Below are positions 44,593-54,217 of a stretch of DNA of 64,000 bases, in pieces. The position numbers were made by a program, and so were the translations under genes. A model generated the notes under the pieces. It ran no database searches, was not told where the DNA came from, and worked only from the letters and a program-made list of their open reading frames with translations. Where the stretch lies: the NCBI GenBank assembly GCA_016875095.1, contig VGSG01000002.1, forward strand, positions 1-64,000, read 5' to 3'. Source of the stretch: Deltaproteobacteria bacterium. Lineage in GTDB: Bacteria; Desulfobacterota; Desulfomonilia; Desulfomonilales; Desulfomonilaceae. Within the stretch, counting starts at the first letter, position 1, and every line of letters begins with the position of its first letter.

Positions 44593-45558
44593 CTAAGCGG
44601 AGTCGCGCTTTGCCGGCTGATTTCTGTCCGCCCACTCGTCCCAGACTGCTGCTCGCAATTCATCAGAATCGATTGGCGTAAGTGTCCGATCTTCAGAGAT
44701 CATTTCATTGTAAACTTGTCTCTGCTCTTCTGATAGTCCTTCTAAGATACGGCGTCGTTCTCTTTCAGGAAGGTAACGGCACACGATGGCCAACCGACCC
44801 TTGCATTGATGCCTCCACATCAAAGATCCTCTTTCCTTCGGTTGCGGTAGAGGATGCCACGCCCTCGCTTCCGGCGCGTAGCTAACGCGCCAACCCTCTA
44901 GGCGCGCCTTATAGGCCAATTCCACATCGTCATAGTATGCGAATTGTTCACTGTCGGGAAGGCCGACACTCTTCAGCATCGCTACAGACCAGAGCGCTGC
45001 GGCAAAGCAAGTCGCAAACGGTTCAAACCCTTCTCGCGAGGAGAGCGAACCTTTCTCGCCGGCTTCGAGGTTCCGATCGATGTCCAAGAAGGCTGCGTCT
45101 TGCCGTCTCATCCAGTGGCCTGACGAGCTAATTCTACTTGTTAATGGGTCATAAATCGGCCCGCCGAACATACCGACTTTCATTCCTCGCGGATGAGTAG
45201 AAGTCGCAGCGCTTACCAGATTTTTCAACCAGTCTTCATCCGCTGTGGCATCGTCGTTTAGGGTAGCAAGCCATCGACAACTCGTATGGGCCATCAAGTG
45301 TCGGAGGACGACGTTCTGAGCCGCAACGAACCCGAAGTTCGCCGGCAGCCAATGCACGTCTTCGGCTCTCACTCTGCCTACCGAAACGGCATCGCCAATA
45401 ATGGTCGCCGTGATATCTGAAGAAGCGTTGTCAACAACCACAGGGCGTATTTTGAAGCCGAGTGGTGGTCGGAACCGCTGAACCGCATCCAACCAACGCA
45501 CGAGCTTCTGCCCCGAATTCCAGGATACCACGATCACAGGGACATCGTTCCTGTCCAT
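44593..45558 (-). CDS. family 2 glycosyltransferase
   Basis: 321 residues of the GT2 (GT-A fold) family: the start VIVVSWNSGQKLVRWLDAV, VVVDNASSD (nucleotide-sugar binding), WLATLNDDATADEDWL (the D-x-D region) and FAYYDDVELAYKARLEGWRVSYAPEARAWHP (acceptor ED-type motif). These enzymes transfer a sugar to polysaccharide or lipid acceptors in the cytoplasm. ATG 45558 was chosen since homology begins there and GAAGGG precedes it. Its C-terminus carries a ~60-residue acidic extension. Donor and acceptor are unknown. Confidence 0.88.
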   Translation of the reverse strand: MDRNDVPVIVVSWNSGQKLVRWLDAVQRFRPPLGFKIRPVVVDNASSDITATIIGDAVSVGRVRAEDVHWLPANFGFVAAQNVVLRHLMAHTSCRWLATLNDDATADEDWLKNLVSAATSTHPRGMKVGMFGGPIYDPLTSRISSSGHWMRRQDAAFLDIDRNLEAGEKGSLSSREGFEPFATCFAAALWSVAMLKSVGLPDSEQFAYYDDVELAYKARLEGWRVSYAPEARAWHPLPQPKERGSLMWRHQCKGRLAIVCRYLPERERRRILEGLSEEQRQVYNEMISEDRTLTPIDSDELRAAVWDEWADRNQPAKRDSA

Positions 45559-45863
45559 AACCCTTCGCCCGCCCAAATGCAACCTCCACCGGGAACTTAC
45601 AATAGGGACGGTGGGCATTAAATGCACTATATAGTGGCGGGCGTCAATTTTTTTCGTATCAAGAGCCGATTAAACGGTGATTCTTAGAGTGGGCCACCAC
45701 GTCTCTGCCCGACTGACAGAAGGCCGCGACGGACTCCCAAGAGAGGCTACAAGTGGTTGCAAAACCTCTGATTAGCGTTTAGCGCGCGAAATCGCGTACG
45801 AATTAAGCCTGAATCTTGCGTTTGATTCGAGAATTGATCGGCTGTGAGAGTATGGGTCTTTTC

Positions 45864-45932
45864 GAAGTCCCGTGATTCTGGTACGTTCCGGTCTGCAAGG
45901 AACGGGAAGCAACCAGAATCGAGGGGGACTTC
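45864..45932 (+). other. foldback structure in the transposase leader
   Basis: GAAGTCC (45864-45870) pairs with GGACTTC (45926-45932). An inner part, GATTCTGGT/ACCAGAATC plus CGTTCC/GGAACG, lies between them. The structure ends six bases before the transposase ATG and may mask translation from read-through transcripts. Confidence 0.5.
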
Positions 45933-45938
45933 GGAAGT

Positions 45939-47264
45939 ATGAGTAAGAGAAACAGAGTGCGAGGTCAAGAAGGAATAGTGATCGTGCCCAGCAGTCGGTT
46001 TTCGGAGAAACGCCTGACCGGTCGTGCGGGGTTGATCCTGGTTGCTCGGTTTGCCAGGAAACTTGGTCTGGGAAGGCTCATTGATGAGAAGGTCCATTTG
46101 GAGCGGGGCGCGAATGTTCGCTACTCCCTGGGGAAGATTTTGACAGGGATTACGCTTGGAGTTGTCTCGGGATGCCGCCACATTTCCCACCTGTGCGAGT
46201 TGACCGCCGATGAGGTCTTTATGAAGACTCAAGGGTGGAAGAGCTTTCCGGTGGTTTCGGCGATTACGCGAGTGTTGGAGCGATTTCGCATGGTGCATTG
46301 CGTTGAGCTTGCCGAGGTCCAGCGCATGCTCGGGCAGAAGGTATGGAACAAGAGATGGTTCGGCGTGGTGCACCTCGACCTGGACTCCTCCTCCAAGAGC
46401 GCCTACGGGCATCAGCAGGGTGTCGCAAGGGGGCACAATACGGAGAGGCCGCACAAACCGATGCTCAATCCTCTCTTTGCCTTCATTGCCCAGACAGGAG
46501 AGTGCCTGAACTGCTGGCTGCGGCCGGGTAATACGCACAGCGCCAATGGGAGCGTGGCATTTCTCAGGGAGACCCTGGCACGGCTCCCCAAGAGGGTGTG
46601 GAAGGTACTGGTCCGGGCGGACTCTGCCTTTTTCAGCATTGAGTTTCTCTCCGAGCTGCACCGCCGCTGTTGCGGGTATGTCGTGAAGGTTAAGATTCGT
46701 GGGTGGAAGGAGATCTGTGCGGCTTAGGTCTGGCAAAAGGCCCACGGTCAGGAGGGGGTCTGGACGGCTGAGTTCACTCACAAGCTCCCTGGTTGGGAAA
46801 CGCCTCGGCGCTTCGTCGCCGTGCGCAGGCTGGTGGGCATGGAAACCGAGGGAACCCTCTTTCCGATTCCGGTGTACAGCTATGGTTTGTGGGTGACGAA
46901 CCTGTCTCTGACACCTCTGCAGATCGAGCGATTCTACAACAAGCGATCCATTGCGGAAAACCTTATCGGAGCGGGCAAGAACCAGATGGCTTTCGGCTCG
47001 ATGCTCGTAGAAGAATTTTGGGCCAATCATGCTCTGCTCCAGGTGGCCGTCCTCGCGCATAACCTGCTGATCTGGTTTCAGCGAATGATTGCCGACTCGC
47101 ACCGTTGGAAGGAGCGGCCGAACACCGTGAGGGTATGGCTCATCTACGTTGCAGCGCGGCTGCTGTTCACGAACAACTCTTGGGTGCTGACGCTGAGTGC
47201 CTCGTACCCGTATCAACAAGAATGGAGACGCATGCAAGACCGGCTGGCCGTCCTGAATCTGTAA
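45939..47264 (+). pseudogene. IS1380-like transposase interrupted by an amber codon
   Basis: The frame from ATG 45939 encodes 262 codons up to TAG 46725-46727 and resumes in the same frame to 47264, so a single substitution (CAG or TGG to TAG) splits a 441-codon gene. The first part has the DDE nuclease core (VHLDLDSSSKSAYGHQQG, HKPMLNPLFAFIAQTGE, KVLVRADSAFFSIEF), and the second part holds YNKRSIAENLIGAGKNQMAFGSM, a typical IS4/IS1380 C-terminal Y-x-x-R-x-x-x-E motif. The interruption makes a functional transposase unlikely unless the stop is suppressed. Terminal inverted repeats could not be located. Confidence 0.85.
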
Positions 47265-47640
47265 AGCAGGAGTCGGATTCGGATAACCAAGGCAAACATG
47301 GTGGGGCTGGACGGGTCCGCCCGAAAGAGTGCCCACCCAGGTCAAAAACCTAGAAACTCATCGCTTTCTCCGCGACACAAGCGCCTTGACCCACAAGATA
47401 CCTGTATGCCGAACAAGCCGAACCCCATAAACCACTCAGATCGGATCGCATCCAGCCGCCACGAAGGATCAAAAAAACCAAACGCAAAATCGAGGTTAAA
47501 GAATTCAAGGGGTCTTTTCGTAACTCTCCCAGAGCGTCCCGCGCTTGTCGTGCGCGTCAAAGGCATGGTAGGGTGCCGGGAGGCGGATCCGGGGTTCCGA
47601 CATAGGGACCCGCTCAGAAGACTCCTCAGGCGAAACGCTT
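47265..47640. other. intergenic region downstream of the transposase
   Basis: No gene recognised. It should contain the right end of the insertion element, but I could not find arms matching the left side. Confidence 0.35.
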
Positions 47641-48600
47641 ATGCCCGAACAAGTCGAAACAATGCTTACGGTAATCGTTGTGAATTGGAACACCGCCGAT
47701 TTGCTGAGCCAGTGCTTAGAGCACGTTTTCGCGTCCAAGGTGGACCGGATCCCGGAAGTGATAGTGGTGGACAACGGCTCGACGGATGATTCGGTCAAGC
47801 GTGTAAAGTCGCAATTCCCCGGCGTGAGGGTGATAGAAACGGGAAAAAACCTCGGTTTTGCCGCAGCCAACAATAGAGGTATGGCCGAGGCAAAGGGAAA
47901 ATACCTGTTGCTCGTGAATACGGACGCGATGTTGGCGCCGGATTGCGTCCAAAGACTCGTTGAATGCATGGATTTGAATCCGAGCGCAGGAATGGTAGGG
48001 CCTCAACTGTTGAATATAGACGGAACCAGGCAGACTTCGTACGAGGCGGTCCCCACGCTCGCGACGGAGATTCTGAACCGCAGCCTTCTTAAACGCATTT
48101 TCCCGAAGAGATATCCGAGCAAACGCCGCATCTTCGAGGGGCCTGAACCTGTGGAAGCGCTTATCGGCGCGGTCATGATGATCAGGAGAGAGGCGGCCGA
48201 ACAGCTCGGGGGATTCAGTGAAGACTATTTCTTTTTTCTTGAAGAAACGGATCTTGCTGTTCGAATGCGCAGAGCCGGTTGGAAGGTGATCCATATTCCG
48301 AGCGCCCGAGCGGTCCATCTTCAAGGCGCATCCGCCAATGAGCACGGGGCGGCTTCCCGTATAGAGTTCTACCGCTCAAGATACATCTTTTTCAAGAAAC
48401 ACTATGGGCCCGTTTCCGCGGGAATCCTCAAATGCGCGCTGATCGCCAACCTCACAATGAACGTGGCGCTCCTTGGATTGCTTAACGCGTTGACTTTGGG
48501 ACAATCTCAGCGATCGGTTTCGCGATTCCGTCGGCAATTCGCCCTGTGGAAGTGGCATTTGCTTGGACAACCTGCAGGAAACGGCCTACCCCGAGGTTGA
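47641..48600 (+). CDS. family 2 glycosyltransferase (rhamnosyltransferase-like)
   Basis: 319 residues with the GT2 pattern: LTVIVVNWNTADLLSQCLEHV, EVIVVDNGSTDDSV, NLGFAAANNRGM, YLLLVNTDAMLAPDCV (D-x-D region) and FSEDYFFFLEETDLAVRMRRAGWKVIHIPSARAVH. The C-terminal ~70 residues contain one hydrophobic stretch (ALIANLTMNVALLGLLNAL) that may anchor it to the membrane. It probably decorates surface polysaccharide. Start ATG 47641 or the internal ATG at 47662; neither has a good ribosome-binding site. Confidence 0.9.
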   Translation: MPEQVETMLTVIVVNWNTADLLSQCLEHVFASKVDRIPEVIVVDNGSTDDSVKRVKSQFPGVRVIETGKNLGFAAANNRGMAEAKGKYLLLVNTDAMLAPDCVQRLVECMDLNPSAGMVGPQLLNIDGTRQTSYEAVPTLATEILNRSLLKRIFPKRYPSKRRIFEGPEPVEALIGAVMMIRREAAEQLGGFSEDYFFFLEETDLAVRMRRAGWKVIHIPSARAVHLQGASANEHGAASRIEFYRSRYIFFKKHYGPVSAGILKCALIANLTMNVALLGLLNALTLGQSQRSVSRFRRQFALWKWHLLGQPAGNGLPRG

Positions 48601-48641
48601 CACTCCGTAAGCATCCGGTTACGCAGGGCGAAAGAAGAGCG

Positions 48642-48682
48642 CCGCTGGGTCTTGTCACTTTGGAAATCCCCCTGTATCCCCC
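48642..48682 (+). repeat. dispersed 41-base repeat, copy 2
   Basis: Matches 8349-8389 in 37 of 41 positions. It is followed by a palindrome GGATCGCGGTCC, unlike copy 1, where a different palindrome follows. Confidence 0.7.
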
Positions 48683-48745
48683 CCGGATCGCGGTCCGGGG
48701 CAGGCTTTCCGCCGGAATAAGGGACGAAAGAGCAGCGCGTCCTGC

Positions 48746-49864
48746 CTACAGTTGCACGAGTTCATATTCTCTCGATCCTAAGCCGATTTCTTGCGCGTAC
48801 GCGAGTTGATGGGACCAGTCGATTGCCGGATAGAGCGCTCGAAATTTGTCCTCCCCGGGCGCCAGGGCAGTCTTGAGCTCGGACACCGGATTACCGGGCG
48901 CCCCGTTGACCAGGTCCGCCGCGGCCTGATCCATGGCAACCGGGTCGGTTGACGCGAGGATGCCCAAGTTGGGCACGATGGGTCGGTCCGAGAAAGGCGT
49001 GCAATCGCACATGGGTGATACGTCGGTGACAAAGCTCATGAAGAGCGCGTTGCCCTTTTTTTCTTCCAGGACCGCGGCCGCGTACTCCACCATTTTCTCC
49101 ATGAACACGGGAATGGACTGATTCCACTGAATCTGGATCGCGGCCTGAGGACAGGTTAGAATGCACTCCGCGCAACCGACGCATCGTTCGGGGTCGATCC
49201 GGGACTTGGTTCCTTTCTCGGTTTCGTAGAGACTCAGGGCGCCGCCCTTGCACCAGATCACGCATTCACCGCATCCGATGCAGCGTTTTTCGCTCACTTT
49301 GGGCGAGATGTTCGAATGCTGTTCCAGCTTCCCTTCTCGTGAGGCGCATCCCATACCCACGTTCTTGATTGCGCCGCCGAAGCCGGAAAGTTCGTGGCCT
49401 TTGAAGTGGGTCAGCACGACTAAGGCGTCCGCGTTGTGTATGTCGGCCGCGATGTGGGCTTCAGGCACATGCTTTCCGGTGCGCGGCACGATAACGGCGT
49501 TATTGCCTCGCAAGCCGTCGGCGATAATCACGGGCGCGCCTGTGACTTCACGGGTGAAACCATTGTTGAAAGCGGTGATGAGGTGCGAACACGCTTCAGT
49601 TCTCGATCCGACGTATAAGGTATTGGTGTCCGTGAGGAACGGCCTGGTCTCGAGTTCCAGAAGCTTGTCGATTACCTTTCGGACGAATTGGGGGCGGACA
49701 AAGCCCGTATTGCCCTCTTCACCGAAGTGGAGCTTGACCGCGACCAGGTCTTTCCGGCGCAGCACGGTTTCGGGTTTCAGTCGTTCAAAGAGGTCGGAGA
49801 CCTTTCCGGCGACGCTCTTCTTCCAACCGGCGGACAGATCGGATATAAATACTGTGGAGGCCAA
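48746..49864 (-). CDS. DUF362 protein with two [4Fe-4S] ferredoxin motifs
   Basis: 372 residues. An N-terminal DUF362 part (VAVKLHFGEEGNTGFVRPQFVRKVIDKLLE, HFKGHELSGFGGAIKNVGMGCASREGK) encloses two cysteine clusters, CIGCGECVIWC and CVGCAECILTC, each binding a [4Fe-4S] centre. The C-terminal part LGILASTDPVAMDQAAADLVN is the second DUF362 signature. Such proteins are widespread in anaerobes; the role is unknown, probably electron transfer. TTG 49864 is the start: AAGGAG lies 8 bases upstream. Confidence 0.92.
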   Translation of the reverse strand: MASTVFISDLSAGWKKSVAGKVSDLFERLKPETVLRRKDLVAVKLHFGEEGNTGFVRPQFVRKVIDKLLELETRPFLTDTNTLYVGSRTEACSHLITAFNNGFTREVTGAPVIIADGLRGNNAVIVPRTGKHVPEAHIAADIHNADALVVLTHFKGHELSGFGGAIKNVGMGCASREGKLEQHSNISPKVSEKRCIGCGECVIWCKGGALSLYETEKGTKSRIDPERCVGCAECILTCPQAAIQIQWNQSIPVFMEKMVEYAAAVLEEKKGNALFMSFVTDVSPMCDCTPFSDRPIVPNLGILASTDPVAMDQAAADLVNGAPGNPVSELKTALAPGEDKFRALYPAIDWSHQLAYAQEIGLGSREYELVQL

Positions 49865-50044
49865 CGTCGGTGCTCCTTAAGGGTGGTGATTGAGAAGGCG
49901 ATCATTATGGCCTTCAAGGACGCGAGTCACAAGAATATTTTTTTTGAAAAAGCCGTGTTTACAGGGTAATATAAGAACCGAAGCTGAAGTAATGAGCCTG
50001 CCTTACCCGGGGCTTGGCAAGGACAACTGCGGAACAATAGGGCC

Positions 50045-51742
50045 ATGAAAGAAACAATCGGGCAAATGCTCCTCAAAGCCGGACTTATCGACGAAGAGCA
50101 ACTCCAGAAATGCGTCGATTACCAGCGGACCAACGGCGGACGCATATATGGCGCCTTGGTCAAGCTCGAATACATGGCCGAAGAGGACTTGGTGGAGTTT
50201 CTTGCTCGGCAGACGCGCCTGCCCACGGTCTCCCTGGAAGAGTTGGACGTGGACCAGGTGGTGGTCAAGCTCATCGACTCGGAAAAAGCGCAGAAATTCC
50301 TGGCAATCCCCTATCAGAAGATTAATTCGACCCTCCATGTGGCTATGGCCGATCCCACCGACCTGGATGCCGTTCGAGACATCCAGTTTGCCACCGGGAT
50401 GTCGGTTGAAGTGAGCATTGCCGCGGAGTCCGAGATCAGGAAGGCCCTGGACCTTTTCTACGACACGGGGGGGGAGATGCAGGACGTTCTGGATGAATTC
50501 CAGGACGACGACCTGCAGGCCATCGGCGATGAAATGACGGACTTGGACGTCAGCGACATGGCCAAGATGGCGCAAGACGCCCCGGTCATTAAGCTTGTGA
50601 ATTACATTATGATGCAGGCAATTCAGCGGCGAGCCAGCGATATCCACGTCGAGCCGTACGAAAAGATCTTCCGAGTCAGGCTTCGCGTAGACGGGTCTCT
50701 GTACGAGCTCATGCAGCCCCCGTACCGGCTACGGAACGCGGTGGTGAGCCGCCTCAAGATCATGTCTCGGCTCGACATTGCGGAACGGAGGCTGCCTCAG
50801 GACGGCCGCATCAAGCTGAAGCTGCCCAAGGGTAGGGACATGGACTTCCGTGTCTCTGTGCTGCCCACCCTCTTTGGGGAGAAGGTGGTCATGCGGCTTC
50901 TGGACAAATCAACGCTCCAGTTAGACATGACCAAGCTCGGTTTTGAGGAGAAACCGCTCCAGCATTTCAAAGAGGCCATCCATAAGCCTTTCGGCATGGT
51001 TCTGGTTACAGGCCCCACGGGGTCGGGCAAGACCACAACCCTGTACAGCGCGCTCTCGGAACTGAACAAGAGCACCGAGAACATCTCCACAGCGGAAGAT
51101 CCCGTCGAGTTTAACCTTATGGGCATCAATCAGGTGCAGATGCATGAAGAGATCGGCCTGACCTTTGCCGCCTCTCTCCGTTCATTCCTCCGCCAAGACC
51201 CGGACATCATCATGGTCGGCGAGATCCGGGACTACGAGACTGCTGAGATCGCGGTGAAGGCCGCTCTTACCGGACACCTCGTGCTTTCCACTCTGCATAC
51301 CAATGACGCGCCCCAGACGATCAACCGGCTTCTCAACATGGGTGTCGAGCCTTTTCTGGTCGCGAGTTCGGTGAATCTTATCCTGGCCCAACGGCTCGCC
51401 CGACGTCTCTGCCCCGACTGCAAGAAAGAAGTTGATCCGCCGGCTGAGGCGCTTCGAGACATCGGAGTGAAGATGGAAGAGATTGGAACCTTTCCGGTCT
51501 ACGAGACCAAGGGGTGCGGGAATTGCAGCGGGACAGGATTCAGAGGCCGGGTGGCGCTCTACGAGGTTATGCCCATCACCGATGAGATCAAAGAGCTGGT
51601 CCTGGCGGGCGCGTCCGCCATGGAAATCAAGCGAGAAGCCATTCGACTGGGTATGCTCACTCTGCGCATGGCCGGCATCAACAAACTGAAAGAAGGGGTC
51701 ACCAGCATCCAGGAAGTGGCCCGAGTTACGATGGCGGACTAG
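50045..51742 (+). CDS. pilB: type IV pilus assembly / type II secretion ATPase
   Basis: 565 residues, full PilB/GspE layout. The N-terminal MshEN-type domains (LLKAGLIDEEQLQKCV) precede the core with Walker A GPTGSGKTTT, the aspartate and histidine boxes (RQDPDIIMVGEIRDYETAEIA, STLHTND) and the zinc-binding CPDC ... CGNC motif. The protein powers pilus extension by assembling pilins. pilT and pilC follow, which makes PilB the natural call. Spacing to pilT is 116 bases. Confidence 0.93.
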   Translation: MKETIGQMLLKAGLIDEEQLQKCVDYQRTNGGRIYGALVKLEYMAEEDLVEFLARQTRLPTVSLEELDVDQVVVKLIDSEKAQKFLAIPYQKINSTLHVAMADPTDLDAVRDIQFATGMSVEVSIAAESEIRKALDLFYDTGGEMQDVLDEFQDDDLQAIGDEMTDLDVSDMAKMAQDAPVIKLVNYIMMQAIQRRASDIHVEPYEKIFRVRLRVDGSLYELMQPPYRLRNAVVSRLKIMSRLDIAERRLPQDGRIKLKLPKGRDMDFRVSVLPTLFGEKVVMRLLDKSTLQLDMTKLGFEEKPLQHFKEAIHKPFGMVLVTGPTGSGKTTTLYSALSELNKSTENISTAEDPVEFNLMGINQVQMHEEIGLTFAASLRSFLRQDPDIIMVGEIRDYETAEIAVKAALTGHLVLSTLHTNDAPQTINRLLNMGVEPFLVASSVNLILAQRLARRLCPDCKKEVDPPAEALRDIGVKMEEIGTFPVYETKGCGNCSGTGFRGRVALYEVMPITDEIKELVLAGASAMEIKREAIRLGMLTLRMAGINKLKEGVTSIQEVARVTMAD

Positions 51743-51858
51743 GCGCGTGTCCAAATTCAGTGAGGTTCGGAAGCCCCGAGAGGTGAGAGGTCGCCCTGAG
51801 CGTCGTCGCGAGCGGCCATTGTCGGCCCTCGAAGTTACTGTGCAAGTGGAGAGAGCAA

Positions 51859-52944
51859 TTGGCAGGCTTACATGACTTTCTCAAGGAGATGGTGGAACGG
51901 GGCGCCTCCGATCTGCACATCACCCCTGGTGTTCCGCCGATGATCCGGGTGAGAGGCGAGCTGATGCCGCTCGATCACCCACCATTGAAACCCCAGGACA
52001 CGAGGCAGCTTTGTTACAGCGTTCTCACGGACGTGCAGAAGCAGCGCTTCGAGGAGACGCATGAACTGGACCTCTCCTTCGGCGTTCGGGGTCTCGCGCG
52101 GTTTAGAGCGAACATCTTTATGCAGCGCGGCGCCTTGGCCGGGGCATTCAGGCTCATACCGTTTCAGGTGCGCTCCTTCCAGGAGCTCGGTCTCCCCGCG
52201 ATCGTGAACGACCTCTGTCGGAAGCCGCGCGGTCTCATTCTAGTCACAGGGCCCACGGGCTCCGGGAAATCCACCACGCTTGCCGCGATGTTGGACAAAA
52301 TCAATACCGAGCGGCGAGAACATATTATAACTATTGAAGATCCAATAGAATTTACCCATCAGCACAAGAACTGCATTGTGAACCAGCGGGAGGTTCACTC
52401 CGACACCAACGGCTTTCATTCAGCCCTTCGATCGGTGCTTAGGCAAGATCCGGACGTAGTGTTGATCGGCGAGATGCGGGACCTTGAGACCATTGAGGCG
52501 GCGCTGACAGTCTCTGAAACCGGCCATCTCACCTTCGGCACCCTCCACACCAACTCTGCCCTTCAGACAATCAACCGTGTCATAGATGTCTTTCCGGCCC
52601 ACCAACAGCCGCAAGTTCGCGCGCAACTCAGTTTTGTGCTCGAAGGGGTCCTCTGCCAGATGCTCATCCCCACCATGGACGGAAAGGGTCGAGCTCTCTG
52701 CTTGGAGATCATGGCGCCGGACATGGCGATTCGAAACCTGATCCGGGAGGACAAGGTCCACCAAATCTATTCCCAAATTCAGGTCGGGCAGGCAAAGTCG
52801 GGGATGCAAACCATGAATCAGTCACTGTTCCTGCTCTACCAGAGGAGAGTGATCTCATTTGACGACGCGATGTCCCGCTCCCCCATACCGGACGAACTCA
52901 AGCAGATGATCGAGAACGCCGCGAGGTCTGCGAAGAGGGCATGA
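51859..52944 (+). CDS. pilT: type IV pilus retraction ATPase
   Basis: 361 residues with the PilT family N-terminal PAS-like domain (GASDLHITPGVPPMIRVRGEL), Walker A (GPTGSGKSTTLAA), LRQDPDVVLIGEMRDLETIEAALTVSETGHLTFGTLHTNSA and the AIRNLIREDKVHQIYSQIQ C-terminal signature of retraction ATPases. Retraction drives twitching motility and DNA uptake. TTG 51859 is the start, preceded by GGAGAGAG. Lies between pilB and pilC. Confidence 0.95.
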   Translation: MAGLHDFLKEMVERGASDLHITPGVPPMIRVRGELMPLDHPPLKPQDTRQLCYSVLTDVQKQRFEETHELDLSFGVRGLARFRANIFMQRGALAGAFRLIPFQVRSFQELGLPAIVNDLCRKPRGLILVTGPTGSGKSTTLAAMLDKINTERREHIITIEDPIEFTHQHKNCIVNQREVHSDTNGFHSALRSVLRQDPDVVLIGEMRDLETIEAALTVSETGHLTFGTLHTNSALQTINRVIDVFPAHQQPQVRAQLSFVLEGVLCQMLIPTMDGKGRALCLEIMAPDMAIRNLIREDKVHQIYSQIQVGQAKSGMQTMNQSLFLLYQRRVISFDDAMSRSPIPDELKQMIENAARSAKRA

Positions 52945-52999
52945 CGAGGAACATGTTGAGGTCGCTTCAAAGCACGGGTGACACACAGGAGATGGACAA

Positions 53000-54217
53000 A
53001 TGACCGAGTATGTATGGAAAGCGAGAACAACCGCCGGAAACATACTCTCGGGGGAAATGGAAGAAGTGAACGAAGCGGTCGTGATGACCAAGCTTCGTCG
53101 CATGAACTACGCGGATATCAAGATCAAGAAGAAGCCGAAGGATCTTTTCGAGAACATCCAGTGGCTCCAACCGCGAGTCAAGACCAAGGATGTGGTGATC
53201 TTCACCCGGCAGTTTGCGACCATGATCGATGCCGGTCTGCCGCTCGTGCAATGCTTAGAGATCCTTGCGAGCCAACAGGAGAATAAGACCTTCAAGAAGG
53301 TCCTCCTCTCCATAAAGGGCCAGGTCGAAGGAGGGAGCACTTTTGCCGAAGCGCTCAAGCAGCATCCCAAGGTCTTCGACGAGCTCTTTGTCAACCTGGT
53401 GCACGCGGGTGAAACCGGCGGTATTCTGGACACCATCTTGAGGCGGCTTGCCGCGTTCATGGAAAAAGCCGAACAACTCAAGAGAAAGGTCAAGGGCGCC
53501 ATGGTATATCCCGCGGTAGTCCTCGCCATCGCGGTGGGTGTGGTGGCTCTGCTCCTGGTTTTCGTCATACCTGTTTTCGGCTCCATGTTCGAAGGCCAGG
53601 GGGCGTCCCTTCCCGGGCCCACTGTCTTTGTGATGAACATGAGCGATTTCATGAGGTCGTACATTATTCACATAATAGTGGTGATCGGGCTTCTGGTCTT
53701 CGCATTCCGTAAGTTTTACCAGACTCCCAGGGGAAGGCTCATCGTGGACCGGATCTTTCTGAAACTTCCCGCATTCGGCCTCCTGTTGAAGAAGGTTGCG
53801 GTATCGCGGTTCTGCGCCACTCTGGGGACCATGATTTCGAGCGGTGTGCCCATACTCGATGCGCTGGAGATTACTGCCAAGACCGCGGGAAACGTCATCA
53901 TCGAGAATGCGATCATGGCCACCCGCACCGCAATTGCGGAAGGCCGGACCATTGCGGAACCGCTGATGGAAACGGGTATCTTTCCCGGAATGGTAGTCCG
54001 TATGATCGCGGTGGGCGAAGCCACCGGCGCCCTGGACGCGATGCTGGCCAAGATCGCCGAGTTCTATGATGAAGAGGTGGATGCGGCTGTTGAAGCTCTC
54101 ACCCAGCTCATGGAGCCGATCATGATCGTCTTCCTGGGCGGCACCTGCGGAGGCATGGTCATTGCCATGTACCTCCCGGTCTTCTCTATGGCCGGAGTTA
54201 TGGCCGGCGGCCAGTGA
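53000..54217 (+). CDS. pilC: type IV pilus inner-membrane platform protein
   Basis: PilC/GspF family, 405 residues. Two T2SSF domains are visible (VIFTRQFATMIDAGLPLVQCLEILASQQENKTFKKVL and VSRFCATLGTMISSGVPILDALEITAKTAGN), each followed by membrane helices (AIAVGVVALLLVFVIPVFG, HIIVVIGLLVFAF, LGGTCGGMVIAMYLPVF). It forms the platform on which PilB and PilT act. It completes the pilB-pilT-pilC set and starts 55 bases after pilT. Pilin genes are not in the window. Confidence 0.95.
   Translation: MTEYVWKARTTAGNILSGEMEEVNEAVVMTKLRRMNYADIKIKKKPKDLFENIQWLQPRVKTKDVVIFTRQFATMIDAGLPLVQCLEILASQQENKTFKKVLLSIKGQVEGGSTFAEALKQHPKVFDELFVNLVHAGETGGILDTILRRLAAFMEKAEQLKRKVKGAMVYPAVVLAIAVGVVALLLVFVIPVFGSMFEGQGASLPGPTVFVMNMSDFMRSYIIHIIVVIGLLVFAFRKFYQTPRGRLIVDRIFLKLPAFGLLLKKVAVSRFCATLGTMISSGVPILDALEITAKTAGNVIIENAIMATRTAIAEGRTIAEPLMETGIFPGMVVRMIAVGEATGALDAMLAKIAEFYDEEVDAAVEALTQLMEPIMIVFLGGTCGGMVIAMYLPVFSMAGVMAGGQ

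Noticed and set aside
46725-46727. Amber codon in the transposase as pyrrolysine
   Set aside because: No pyl genes are visible and the change is explained by one substitution in an inactive mobile element.
45747-47345. A 532-codon reading frame on the opposite strand of the transposase
   Set aside because: It mirrors the transposase gene, contains no domain and shows antisense-type composition.
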